This document shows positions 10,728 to 21,900 of a stretch of 64,000 nucleotides of DNA, one piece after another. This stretch comes from Ailanthus altissimus (taxonomy: Eukaryota; Streptophyta; Magnoliopsida; Sapindales; Simaroubaceae): NCBI GenBank assembly GCA_946807835.1, contig OX327712.1, positions 11,116,001-11,180,000 on the forward strand, in the 5' to 3' direction. Each line of letters opens with the position of its first letter. Positions within the stretch are counted from its first letter, which is position 1. The notes beneath the pieces are model-generated. The model saw nothing but the letters and a program-made list of their open reading frames with translations, was not told the DNA's origin and ran no database searches. The position numbers and the translations under genes were made by a program.

Positions 10728-12209
10728 TGATGCGATATTTCTATATCATAAAATTAAGTGCAAGTATACACTATCGTATGCAAGTAATAAAGAGACTAAA
10801 TAAGTCGGATGTCGAACCCACAGGGATAATTTTTTCTTTTTAACCAATTACTAAAATGATATCTTCCTAATAATTATTTAGATAAATAAAAACCTAAAAA
10901 TGAATGTAGAAAATATAAAAGTAAAAACACAATGTAATGAGATTTAAATGATAGCACATAGAGAAAACCTAGGATTAATACTATCCCTCAATATGCTTTC
11001 TAATGATTAACCTTATAATATTTAACTCCCTTAGTCTTTATTATTGATCAAGACACTAATGTATTCACAAGCCTCTTCCAAGGTCATGCAAGTATACTTT
11101 AATTTACCAAATACCTATATTCCTATGGTACTTGTAATAAATTAAGATTCATTAAGATTAGGTCTTATTGATCATACATGCTAATTAGGTATATTCCTAT
11201 CCTAAATTGAAACTTGCATATGCAACATTGAATGTTACTCTACAATCATGCATCAAATTACCTAGGTCTAAATATTATGATTCCTCTTCCGAGTTTATCA
11301 ATAATATTACTAACTCATTCACTATATATTGGCCAGATATATTGAAGCATTAAACACAAGTAATTTAAATAATAAATGACTAAGTTTATTAAATATTCGA
11401 AAGATATGGCAATTAAGCACACATATTGAGTTCAAGTATTAACCTTAGAAAACAAGTTTAGCTCATGGCTACAAGAGAACAGCAGTAAAAATAATTATAA
11501 ATCATGATACAATTATTAGCAAATCGATATAGACGTCGAATTGCTCTTAATTGCGCTGCCTAGGAACTCTTGATGCCGAAGAACGTCTTGTATCTCTCTC
11601 TAAAGTTGTTTCAATTAAGCTCCTATTGCTCTCCAAGACTCGTGCTCTGTATTCTTGGTGCTCTTGGGTCGTCTTGGATTCCTTCTTGAAGGCTGGGAAC
11701 GAGTGACTTTTTATAGGGATTGATTTGAGCTTGAAAATCTCAATTCTCGTCGGATTATGACTCGTGCTACCGTTGGGGCGATATGCTTCTGTCGCTGGGG
11801 CTACGCGTGAAAAAGCTATTACCGCTGGAGCGGTGGGATCTTGGCGCTGGGGTGCTGCATGAAAACGGCTTCACCGCTGGCGTGGTATGTTGATAGCGAT
11901 GGAGCGTCGCTGGCGCGGTGACTCTTAAGCGCTGGGGCGCTAGACGCGACTTAAGCAGGTCGTTTTTCTTATTTCGATCACTATTTCAAAGCTGGGGCAA
12001 CAATACTTGTGGCGCGGGGGCGCTGGACTCATAATTTGAAAACTTTGCATTTTAGTCCCTGTTTTCGCTCCTTTTGCGTTCTTTCTTTAAATTTCGTTCA
12101 AGTCCCTATAAATAATAATAATGCACATAAATAGTCATCTATTCTCATAAAATCCTAAAATATCAATAATAAAAACATGAGAAAATATATGATAAATTTG
12201 CCCTTATCA
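10728..12209 (+). repeat. Solo LTR, copy B, with 5-bp target duplication GTTTG
   Basis: A 1482-bp sequence starts TGATGCGATATTTC and ends TTGCCCTTATCA, flanked by GTTTG at 10723-10727 and 12210-12214. It carries the CCCACAGGGATAA block near 10818, a GC-rich islet at about 11760-12030 with repeats of CGCTGGGGCG, and a TATA-like CTATAAATA at 12106. There is no internal coding region. The homologous site in the left copia LTR (about 2610-2630) lacks it and gives the unoccupied sequence, proving an insertion. Confidence 0.85.
11750..12030. repeat. CGCTGGGGCG motif islet in solo LTR copy B
   Basis: Within ~280 bp there are many imperfect copies of a GCTGGGGCG/CGCTGGCGCGG phrase at irregular spacing, alternating with AT-rich linkers. 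Equivalent islets lie at about 5765-5935 (reverse orientation) and 59640-59875. Individual motif copies differ in number and spacing between LTRs while the surrounding LTR aligns well. Confidence 0.6.
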
Positions 12210-13254
12210 GTTTGTCATATAGAACTCCTTCATACATTCGTGAATGATACCCCACACATGTTACAAATATTATAAAGCAGTGCGTTGAACCATACAAATT
12301 GAGGTTAATGATATACGTTTAATCTCTCCATCACCTATATCTTAGAAGAACAAAGATATATATTATCACCATCAAATCTCTTGCTTGACCATGAACTTAT
12401 CTCCAAATTAGTATTTCAATAAACAATCCCTTCAAAAAATTCTTTTTTGAATTTACTGCTTACGATTATAAGACTTTCTAAAATACGATCTCAAAATATC
12501 ATGATATACAACTCACCCATATGAGCTGACGAATTCTATATCTACGCACACTGGACACCATGAGCATCGAACTATACCCAATGACACCCAGAGATCAGAT
12601 CATGAAAGGTCTCTAACATATGTGGAATCTAAGTATAGTGGATCACTTATAAGCCCACCATGATGCTCCGATCAAAGGACCACGAATACTACTCAACTCG
12701 AAAAAACCTTCTATTGACGGCACTATAGGATGTCTATTAGAGGTCCTCATGAGTCTATTCAGTACCCAGTCTTTACTAAATACCTACATGTCTATACGAG
12801 CTTCTATTTAAGTTTACAGTTTGCTAAGATTAACCATCTGAATAATCTAGATATAGAAATATAATGATCTGGAAGGGTTCACCGATCGACCCACATCGGT
12901 AAAGATAAATCAAGAATTAGGTCTTTGAGAATATACTACATAATGACATTTTCTAGTACCATTTGCATCTCTTTACAACTACACCATTACTAATATATTC
13001 TCATGTCGTTGTCCCATTTCAGATGAGGGTTTTACTCTTAGAAATTACTAACTCTTAGCACTTATAACTTTTAGCACTGACTTAAACTCTTTTGCATCAA
13101 ATCTAAACTCCTTTAAATCTATAGTATCTAAAACATAACAAATTTCTTATCATATAATTAATAATATTAATAATTTAATGAAATGTTCATTATATAAATG
13201 TTAAACAATAAATATTCATACAAAAGGGATGGCACGTAAGCACAATTCCCAACA

Positions 13255-14560
13255 TTAATATGTTGGATGACTTGAGGTACTACATCATAAGTCTCATATG
13301 ATGCAAGAGCTCTACTTTGTCCTTGTCTACATTGGTCATCAGCTCTATTTTCACAATTACCACCCAGCCCTTCAAATCATCAATCTTCTTCTTAAGAACA
13401 TTATACTACAATGATGTGTCTAGCTTAAACTATACATAAGTAATTATAATTAATCTATACAAAGTAAAACTCATCAAAATGAAATAGTGATTGTACCATG
13501 ACTTCAAACATTGGTGGGGCTTCAAAAAGTAGCCACGCTGAACATCTATATCATCCCCGAGATTGGAAATTGGACGTTTGACTTCCCAATATGATCCAAT
13601 TTGAGATCGCCTACAAATATTTCTGATGGAAATAGTAACTTCACTGTTGTGTAAACTTCCTCATTCTTCTCTTGTTGCCTCAGTACCAACTTCCTGTGTT
13701 TCTCAAAAACTTACACGAAATTATAGAATTATTAACCATTAACAGAAAATTATATATATATATATATATATACATAAAGTTGTTATATGGAGTAAAAATA
13801 TAACAAATCTTCATTCTTTTTCAAGAGAATCTGTTTAACTTCTTTTAAAAAATAGTGTCCTTGCTATACCAATTCAAAAGGTGCAAAAAACAGTCACATT
13901 AATACGTGCAAACATCGATTCAAAAATCAGAATCACTTTGTAGATCCAAACTTGAGATAATAAAAAAAAATAACAATTTTTCATAAATAAACAATAGTTC
14001 GAACACTTTCTCCATATTTTTATATAATAATGAATCGATAAAATTACTCACCAAGAATGCAGGAGTAAAACCATAAATATTATACACTTCTTTTTTTCAA
14101 CCACCTTCTTTTTTATCTTTTTCAGCTTTTTTTTCGCTGATGTGCTTAAGGTGTCATAGAGTACAAACCATGCAATTTTGTCTTATAGGTACTAATTGAA
14201 CTCATCCAAATCATCCACAAGCTTAAACACAAAATGTTAGATCTCTCTATGATCGTCTCACGATACAACACACGATGAAAAACTAAAATTCAAAATCTAT
14301 CATATTGTACCACAAATCTAAGTCCTTATAGTTCTAAGTCCTTTTATTTCCAAAATAATTATTTCATAGTCTATTTCTAAGTTTTCTGTTCAACTCTCTG
14401 AATTGAGGATAATCTTTCATCCCTAACCCCGTAATCAAATAAAAATCTAAATAGGAGAATCTAATGTGCTTGTTGTATATCAAAAACTTCAATTTTTCAT
14501 ATAAGTTTTGGTATGAACTTGTCTCAATAATACCTCATGTACTAATATAGTTGAAAATGA
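13255..14560 (-). pseudogene. DUF1985-type (Ulp1-peptidase class transposon) ORF remnant
   Basis: On the minus strand, 14480-14340 reads IRFSYLDFYLITGLGMKDYP, matching the RFS..EF.LITGL core of plant DUF1985 proteins. Further along, 14225-14130 reads FKLVDDLDEFN followed by WFVLYDTLSTSAKKKLK, the second conserved block (LVDDLD.FN.(Y/F)PWG). More degenerate coding-like sequence continues to about 13500, and stops interrupt all of it. In plants such ORFs are usually carried by Mutator-like or CACTA elements together with a C-terminal Ulp1 cysteine-protease domain, which is not seen here. Confidence 0.55.
13751..13772. repeat. (TA)11 microsatellite
   Basis: An uninterrupted TA dinucleotide run lies within the decayed DUF1985-type region. 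Confidence 0.9.
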
Positions 14561-14749
14561 GATATCATGTGCATCTAAAGAATGACCCCACTATGTGATT
14601 CTAAATAAATCCACATGTATGAGCGTCAACATATGTCTAATAGCTTTTATGGCACAACTTCGAATAAGAAGTCACCAACGTTTGGTAGAACTCATTTTCT
14701 GAAACTATAAATGATTTAGACACGTTTTACTTCCCAAAAAAAAAAACTT

Positions 14750-15229
14750 ATTAATGCATGAGCAGATAATTAGAAAAAATTAAACCAATTAATAACAACT
14801 AATAAAATTAATAACAAATTAAATAAAGCATTAAATATTATATTAAATTAAATAATTAAAATTAAACAAGAAAAAATAAATTAGATAACAAATAAAAAAT
14901 AATTTATTCATTTATTAATTACACATTTAAATAAAAAAATTAATTAAACAATTAATTACTAATAAATTAAATATATTAATAACTATTTATTATTAAATAA
15001 ATTAAACCAATTAAATAAATAACAAAAACTTAAATTAATATCAAATTAATAAAAAAATAATTAAGCAATTAAATATATTAATTAGAAAATAAAATAATTA
15101 AAATTAAACAAGAAAAAAATTAATTCGATAACAAATAAAAATAATAACAACAATTAATTAGTTAGTTAATTTAATATTTAATTATTGATTAAAATAAATT
15201 TAATTAAAAAATAAAATAGAAAAGTTTGA
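14750..15229. repeat. Extremely AT-rich block with an internal ~240-bp tandem repeat
   Basis: Nearly 500 bp consist almost only of A and T with short TTAATTAAAT-like words. A phrase AATAATTAAAATTAAACAAG at 14851 recurs around 15093, followed in both places by ATAACAAATAAAAA, indicating a duplicated unit of about 240 bp. There is no coding potential. It could be a decayed LTR or MITE, or a matrix-attachment-type sequence; the sequence does not decide. Confidence 0.5.
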
Positions 15230-15445
15230 ACATGCCATGTTAGTGGCACTATGCGTGACATGCATGCCCCTGCCTACCGCGCCTTGCGCAAGCCGCTTGG
15301 TGCGCATGCAATTGAGAGCTAAATGCGCACCAAGTGGCATGCGCACCACGCTTAGCACCATAGGTGTGCACATGCATTTAGCGCCACACAACATGCTTAT
15401 GAGTGTGCACGCCACGCATATTGTTGGGTCACCACAACTAGCACC
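15230..15445. repeat. GC-rich islet with TGCGCACC motifs and a 12-bp hairpin
   Basis: About 215 bp of GC- and CpG-rich sequence sit directly against the AT-rich block. It is made of variations of GCGCACCA, CATGCGC and GTGCACGCC. CTTGGTGCGCAT (15296-15307) and ATGCGCACCAAG (15323-15334) form a perfect 12-bp inverted repeat around a 15-base loop. The open frames on both strands are composition artefacts. Similar in style, not in sequence, to the islets at 9.2 kb and in the solo LTRs. Confidence 0.55.
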
Positions 15446-16348
15446 TTAAAACGGTCGTTTTTGTAGGATTTTTTTCTTTTTAGGCTATTTTTTTACTCAT
15501 TTTAGCTATTTTCTATCTATTTTAACTATAAATCAATCATATTTATTAATTATTAACAAAAACATATTCAAGAATTAAAAACTCACTAATTTTTTATTAT
15601 TTTGAATTTTTCACTCTATAATAAGTTTTTTTAGCTACCGATTTTTAAAATATAAGTGTCCAAATAACTTATCGACTTTTTCAGTTATTCAAATTTTTTA
15701 GAGTATTTTTGGGTGCAAAATATAGTTTTCGTTTAGGAGAGAAAAAATATAGTTTAGAGGTAAAATTGTCTGATTTTATATTATTTGAATACATAAACTA
15801 ATATGTTTGAGGCTAAAAAAAGATTATAGACTAAAAAAGGAGGATTATTTTTGAAAATTTTTGAAATAAAAAATAGACATTCAAATTTGAGAATTTCTTT
15901 TATATATAAATTTGTATAGAAGTTCATGAACAAAAATGCAAATAATGCCGTATACGTGTCTCGCTAAACACTGTTGATTAGACATTAAATGCTATTGAGA
16001 ATTATTAATATATGATTCTTAATTAAGAATTTCTAAAGTTTCAAGTGGATCAAGGGACCGTAGGGAAAAACAAATATGCTACAATTATATAAAAATTGAC
16101 ATACAAGTCAATATTCCTATATATCTAAAATATGGCTATTTCCATGTCTGTTTTTGTGCAATGCCTTGTTGTCTTAATTGATCAAATAATACACATTTCT
16201 TCCTCACATCTAAGGAAAACAAAAACATTGTGGAAATAGCATAATATTTTTCATAATAATTACACAATAAAAAAATTAATTTGACTGCTCCTGCTGAAAC
16301 TTTTACTTGGAAATGATCATACAATTTTGAGATTAATCAGTTGCATGA
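15446..16348. other. Spacer downstream of the neprosin gene
   Basis: AT-rich sequence with no recognisable ORF or repeat. The part nearest 16348 must contain the 3' UTR and polyadenylation region of the minus-strand neprosin gene. AATAAA-like words on that strand are too frequent here to choose one. Confidence 0.4.
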
Positions 16349-19300
16349 TCATGGACACTGGGGATTTCTTCCAGGTCCTCCATAGTAAAAATGTGTGCCC
16401 CATTCATTGTTATATAAGCTTTCGATGTTGTAACAATTTGTGTTCTCAGCTAGGGTTAAGATATTCTGAGCAGAGCCCAGACTGTTATCAGAATCAACAA
16501 TTTCCAGGTTCCGAAAATAGCTTGCTTTTCCGAAACCTTCTTCAGCGAAATGGCCAGAACCCATTTGGGTCGATGTATGCTCACCGTTGGCCTTTGAATT
16601 CACCACCTCGCCACCCCACTCCACCATGGTTGCATGGTCGGCTAGATGTGTAAACAGCTCAGCTGGCCAGTATCCGACAAGCAAGTTATCACCAAATCCC
16701 ATCCACCAATTTCCCAATCTCGGATCCTAAATATAGATAATAGCACATCAGCACGTTAAACGAGCAATGCTTTGCATAATGCTGATGCTGTAAGAGCATA
16801 AGAAATCTCTTTTGCAGACGTCCCTATTTGAAAACTCCAATGCTAATGCTATAGAAAATTCTATGCATCACATATGAGTTCATATCTTTTTGGGAAGGCT
16901 CGATGTTGTGAGTCTTTTTTAATGTCAAGTAATTAATTAACTAAGTTGGTATTTGAATTACAAATAAAGTTAAGGGCAGTGATTATGTACCTTCCAGATG
17001 AGGATTGTTATGTCAAACTGGTTGCCGTTGTAGGTTGATACAGGAGAAATTGCTGCTCCAATGGCTATTCTACTATTCGTTTGTATGAAGCCAGCACATA
17101 GAAGATTGTAGCATCCTGTTGCTTGATATGAATCACTCTGTCAAAATGTTGAAGTACTCATTGCGATTAGGCTACAAGACTTAGCTATCTTATTTAAATT
17201 TTCTAAATAAAACATACTAGCTTCAATATTTAATGAAGGACATGTACAACTTCCACACAATGATGATAGTGATTATACAAATCATAAAGAGTCGAGCTCA
17301 AATTCAAGTACTGGCCCATTAAATAATTGAGATGGGTTTGTGATCATAACAGTGCAAACAATAATTACTGTTTAGTACATTATAACAATTAATTATGATG
17401 GGTTTGTCATAAGTTTTAGTTACTTGCCCACAAAAACATGCATCTTAATTTTTTAAGCTTAGTAATTATTTATGATGAGTACATGATTTCATAGAGTTGG
17501 TGATTTGGTGAATGTCCTATCCGCAAGTTAAATTTGTTGCTTAATAATAATTATGACATTAGTTACTAATTAGCTCGATTCAATTAAGTAATTATTTATG
17601 TAATATTTAAAAAAATAAGTTATTTAAAATTAATGTAGCAAGAACAATATTTTTTTTTTCTTCCACTTGAGCTATATGACGTTGTTTATATAGATAAATT
17701 TACTTAACTAGTTTATAAACTACTATTTTAAGAACACAAATAGCTCCTATTTTAATGCATTAATTTTTCTTAGCCGAATATAAAATATTTTATTTTTTTG
17801 TAGTTAAAAGTCAAATATTAGAAATTAGACTCTTTTTCCATAATATTTACTCAATTTTTTAGTTTCATGAAACATCTAGCTTGGACCATATAGAATGAAA
17901 TTGATCAATTTAATGTCTATGAACCAATCGAACTGATTTGGTTCGGTCGACTTTTAGTTTCTAAGTTTAATTTTAGCTTCTACTTTTGGGTTTGGGTTTG
18001 TTGATTTTTGGGCTAGATTTGTCAAATGAGTAATATTTTTTAGGATTAATGACAGTTATTTTAAGCCTAAAATTATATAAATTAAATATGAGCTTTTGTA
18101 TAATTATATATTTAATTTTAATTTTTTGTATTAAATTTAATTGATTTAATTGTATGTTAATTTATATTCACAAAATCATTTAATTAAATAAATTAAAATT
18201 AAAATTTAATATTGCACTTCAATTCATTAATTTATATTTATGAAATAAAGTAATTCAATTAATCTATTTAGGCCGATTAATTAATCGAAGTACAACATTG
18301 AATTTTAATTTTAAGTTATTTAATTGAATAATTTTATGAATATAAATTAATTTAAATATAATTAATTTAATATGAAATTAAAAAATTATAATTAAATATT
18401 TAATTATACAAAATTATATTTAATTTGTGTAGTTTTAGATCTAAAATACTGAAAAAAATTACTTTTAATCCTAGGGAATTATTACTTATTTGACAAATAC
18501 AAATCAAAAATCAAAAATCGAAACGAAACGAATCAAAATCGAATTTACCCCACCCTAATTATATGATAAAGTAAAACATATTTTCAAATAAACTAGAGAA
18601 AGATTGATTTTCAACCCTAGGAGTTGTTTGACTGGCCCTCTGCCCCTCCTTTGCGAGCATAAATGGAGCTGACCACATGCAAATGCTCATCTAAAGACTT
18701 GATAATCAATTTCCATTAATTAAAACAATAAATGATTGAGCACAAAATTAAGCAAGAGAGAATGAAGGATCTTACTGTCCAATATGTAAACAATCTTGGC
18801 CTGCTGTCACCATAAAGCTCCGGACTGACCTGACTAGTTGATCATTTAAATATTATATTTTTGAATTTTAAATTTCAATCACTAAATTATATAAACTCAG
18901 TAAATAAAAAAAATTAAATGTCTTAATTTAAATTAAAATATATTCATTAACTCTTAGTTGGTAAGAAATCAAAGTGAAATAAAGTGTTATGGGATAGCGT
19001 GCATGCGAGGACAGGAAATGGAAGGAGTACCTGCCATCCAGCTTCTATACTGTTGAGATCTGAGCCGTCGAATGATCCCGAAAGTACCCAAATCTGTGAG
19101 AGACTGAACTCGCTGACCAATTGGATTGGTGGGTCCCACACGCTTATTGTTGCCCTCGCTCCGTATAGCTCTTCTGATGTTCCGGTGTAGGCGATTGCAT
19201 GCTAATAAATATGCAATTCAATTACACTTAATATGAGAAAACGAGTGATGACCGATGAATGATCAAAAGCTTTTAAAAGGAAATTGGAAAAGAAACACAA

Positions 19301-21117
19301 TTCCCAAAGAATATCTAAAATTTTCTGAACCTTATGATATGGGAATTTAAATGGTATGATTTTGTTGATTCCATTGGCGTGGACCCTGAACAGAGTAATA
19401 AAATACCAAGTGATATTAACACTGTCACCCCCTAAAGTTAGCATGAATCACACTTTGATGACTACATTATCATCTTCTCTATTTAATTGAAAGAACAAAA
19501 GTGTCTTAACTTTTTAAAAATATTTTAATTATTTATGTGACAAAAAAATAAAATCATTAAAGTGTTTTCATCTTCTCAATTAAATAAAAAAAGGCGACTC
19601 ATCAAAGTGTAATTTGTGCCGACTTTAAGAGATAACAGTGTTAATACCTCTAAAATAAAATCCTTGCAATTTAATTTTGAGGGCTCCATTGGGCAGGAGA
19701 ATAATCAATGGCTAGAATTTAAGTTAGGTTCTTAGATTGATTTTGTTACCATATTACATGATATTATGTGGATACTACTCAATCTTTCAAAAATGCTTAA
19801 AATGAATGAATTAAACTTACGAGCCCCCACATGAACTCAAATAATTTCTTTCCAACAAACCCTAATTTTCTTTTCACTGTACAATTCAATTCAATTTCAT
19901 TTTTCGTATTAATTAGAAAACCTTAACTTGAATAATAACCATGTGCAACAACTTTTATGTTTACTTTTTATCCCTCAAATCACTAGTTAAGATTTCCTAG
20001 GTTTCATTTAGAAGGTTCTATTAACTTGCAATACTTATGTTCATAACTTTTATTCCCTTATAAGATAGAAAGAAAAAAAAAAGCATATAAGAATACAGCT
20101 ATACAACTCATCTCTTATTCATTTATCCATCACTTACTAGTAATTATCACTTTCAATACTTAGATTTTATCTACATTTATGTTCCCATGTTAGGGAAAAG
20201 AAAGAATGACATGAAGATGCATGATGAGTGATGGACATTGATAATGATAGTACTGTGACAGATGATGATAACATATCATGCATAAATGAAGGAAGATGAA
20301 GAGGAAAGATAGCCTACTTCATGACCATTGCCACTGACTACATCCGGAGCATCGGCGCGTCGAGCAAGTGGGATCCTGCGTTGTTTCTTGCCAAAGTCAA
20401 ACAAAGACTTGGCTCTCAACACATCGTGCACTGAGCTGCGTCGTATGGGAACAGTTCCCTTTGGACACCTTGTCCCATTTTTGTGCCACATTTGCCATGC
20501 ACCTTTTATCAGTTCTTGATTTCTCTTTGATTCATCATCTCTTGTCTCATCTTCTTTCAACACTTTGATTTTAGGCATCTGTGATGGCACTCTCTGTTAC
20601 ATTAGCATCATCAAAACCCTAATCACCATGAAAGTTTATAAATGCACTTTCAATTTAAATGAGAAAGATGTAAATATATGTATGTATGTATGAATATGAT
20701 TATGGATATTAGTACCTGGATCTTGTGATTTTTTAAGAGTGGATGATCTAAAGCCGGTTGTTTTCTTTTATGCACACAATCTATGATATCTCCATCTGGG
20801 CTCTGTAAAAAGGATCATACAAAAATATCAAAACAACAGAAAACAGAAAAGGACTTGATTTTTTTTTTTTCTTCTGAACCTTGATGAAACGAGAGGAGAG
20901 AAAATATGCATACCTCTATGGTCATGACAGGAGGTTTGTTAATCTTGTTCAAGTGCCTTTGAATTCTTTCGAGTCTCAAGCTACCAACTTGCCTATACTT
21001 TGTGTAATTTAGAGCAGAAACAACCCAAAAATTTTGGGCAAAAATGAAAGCAAGAAGGAAAGGAAATAGGGGAAGAAAAGCTAGAGACCCTTTCTTCCTT
21101 GTAGCAGCAGCGCCCAT
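16349..21117 (-). CDS. Neprosin-domain protein (glutamic endopeptidase family G3), 7 exons, 438 aa
   Basis: Predicted secreted protein of the neprosin (DUF239) family; the Nepenthes founder is a Pro-cleaving glutamic peptidase of pitcher fluid. Exons: 20914-21117, 20716-20802, 20318-20593, 19031-19201, 18776-18829, 16991-17137, 16349-16726. All introns begin GT and end AG, the phases agree, and the total is 438 codons plus stop. Residues 1-35 have basic residues then a hydrophobic core (signal peptide). Residues about 40-97 form the N-terminal activation-peptide-like region. The catalytic domain carries [46 protein letters not shown] and [15 protein letters not shown] near the C-terminus. Glu242 (IEAGW) and Glu349 (VEWGG) are 107 residues apart, close to the 109 of the published Glu188/Glu297 pair, so catalysis is plausible. 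The start is the first Met before the signal peptide. The substrate is unknown. Confidence 0.92.
17930..18560. repeat. Foldback (long inverted repeat) element in neprosin intron 5
   Basis: Left arm about 18001-18225 and right arm about 18285-18510 are imperfect reverse complements: GTCAAATGAGTAATA at 18021 pairs with the complement of TATTACTTATTTGAC at 18479, and TTAATATTGCACTTCAATTC pairs with the complement of GAAGTACAACATTGAA. Weaker pairing (GGTTCGG...) extends outward to about 17935 and 18555. The spacer is about 60 bp. No coding sequence is present; the structure is MITE or foldback-like. It lies in the 1.6-kb intron between exons 5 and 6 and would fold in the pre-mRNA. Confidence 0.7.
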
Positions 21118-21900
21118 ATTTCATTCAGTGCCAAGGGAAAATAAACTGACTGAAGAAACAAAAGGCTAGCAATAAACCATTACTAGCAAAAACAAAGAAC
21201 AAGCACAAAATAACAATTCTGACTTTTTTGGCTTGATATTACAAGCAACAAAAACAAGGACAAGGACTTGTTTTACAACTCTTTACCTCGTTCTCTCTTT
21301 CTCTGTCAAATTTAATGAGGAGAAAGAAAGGTTGGTGAAGGCTAATTAAGCAAAGCACAGGCCTTTTCTTTAATACTTCACCATCAAGATCACCATTGTC
21401 TGCTGCATTGGATTCATATACTAGATGAAGAGCAAGACAAGTGCTTTTGAAATTTTCGTTTCTTTGAATATGCACCAAAGCAAAGACAGACTTGAAATTA
21501 AAGCACTAATAAAACTCAGACCTACCCACGAAATACACCCCCTTTTATTGCACTCCTTCTATGTTGTATCTGCCACCATACAACTTTGCCATTAATATTT
21601 TTTTTTTTGCTTTTCTTTCTTTCTTTCTTTCTTTTTCCTTTTATTTTTCTCTTACACATGTACCTTACTATTTTTTTTTTTTTCTTTTAGATTTCTTCCC
21701 TTCTCAGTCTCTCCATTCCTTTGGCTTACCTTTTTTTAAACTCCAAGTAGCACTCAATTGGTGTACTCTCTCACCGCCACGTGGCATTATTCTCTTACAT
21801 TTCTTCACACCTAAATGCATAGGTACAATATATCCGAATATGAATATGATATGTTACCATTTCTTCAACATACATAATATGTTTGTAATTTAATAATCAT
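21118..21900 (-). promoter_or_regulatory. Upstream region of the neprosin gene, with pyrimidine tract
   Basis: This is the 5' flank of the minus-strand neprosin gene. It contains a (TTTC)n microsatellite at about 21612-21636 and T-rich runs at about 21598-21608 and 21672-21685, which read as GA/A-rich on the gene strand. No TATA box can be singled out. The small open frames here have no family resemblance. Confidence 0.35.

Larger units (their letters stand above)
1632..13254 (-). mobile_element. Ty1-copia LTR retrotransposon, decayed, with two nested solo LTRs
   Basis: A long direct repeat (about 1632-3610 and 9570-13254) flanks an internal region that reads on the minus strand in copia order: primer binding site (9554-9564), leader, UBN2-type gag (8200-7700), integrase (7640-6967), reverse transcriptase (about 5577-4340), then RNase H (4333-3620). 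Integrase before RT is diagnostic of Ty1-copia. All frames carry stops or shifts, so it is not coding. A solo LTR sits between integrase and RT (5583-6966) and another inside the right-hand 5' LTR (10728-12209). No matching 5-bp target duplication was found at the outer ends (TTAAT follows 13254; CGAAC precedes 1632), so the outer left boundary is approximate. Confidence 0.85.
9570..13254 (-). repeat. Right (5') LTR of the copia element, enlarged by a nested solo LTR
   Basis: On the minus strand it starts TGTTGGGAATTGTGC (ending at 13254) and finishes ...CACATACA at 9570, just before the PBS. Without the nested solo LTR it is about 2.2 kb, slightly longer than the left LTR. Part of the surplus is a 145-bp tandem duplication at 10084-10373. 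It shows the TG...CA termini expected of an LTR. Confidence 0.75.

Noticed and set aside
15200..15449. Two overlapping open frames on opposite strands (about 70 codons each)
   Set aside because: Both come from the CpG-rich motif islet, have no family resemblance and no exon signals.
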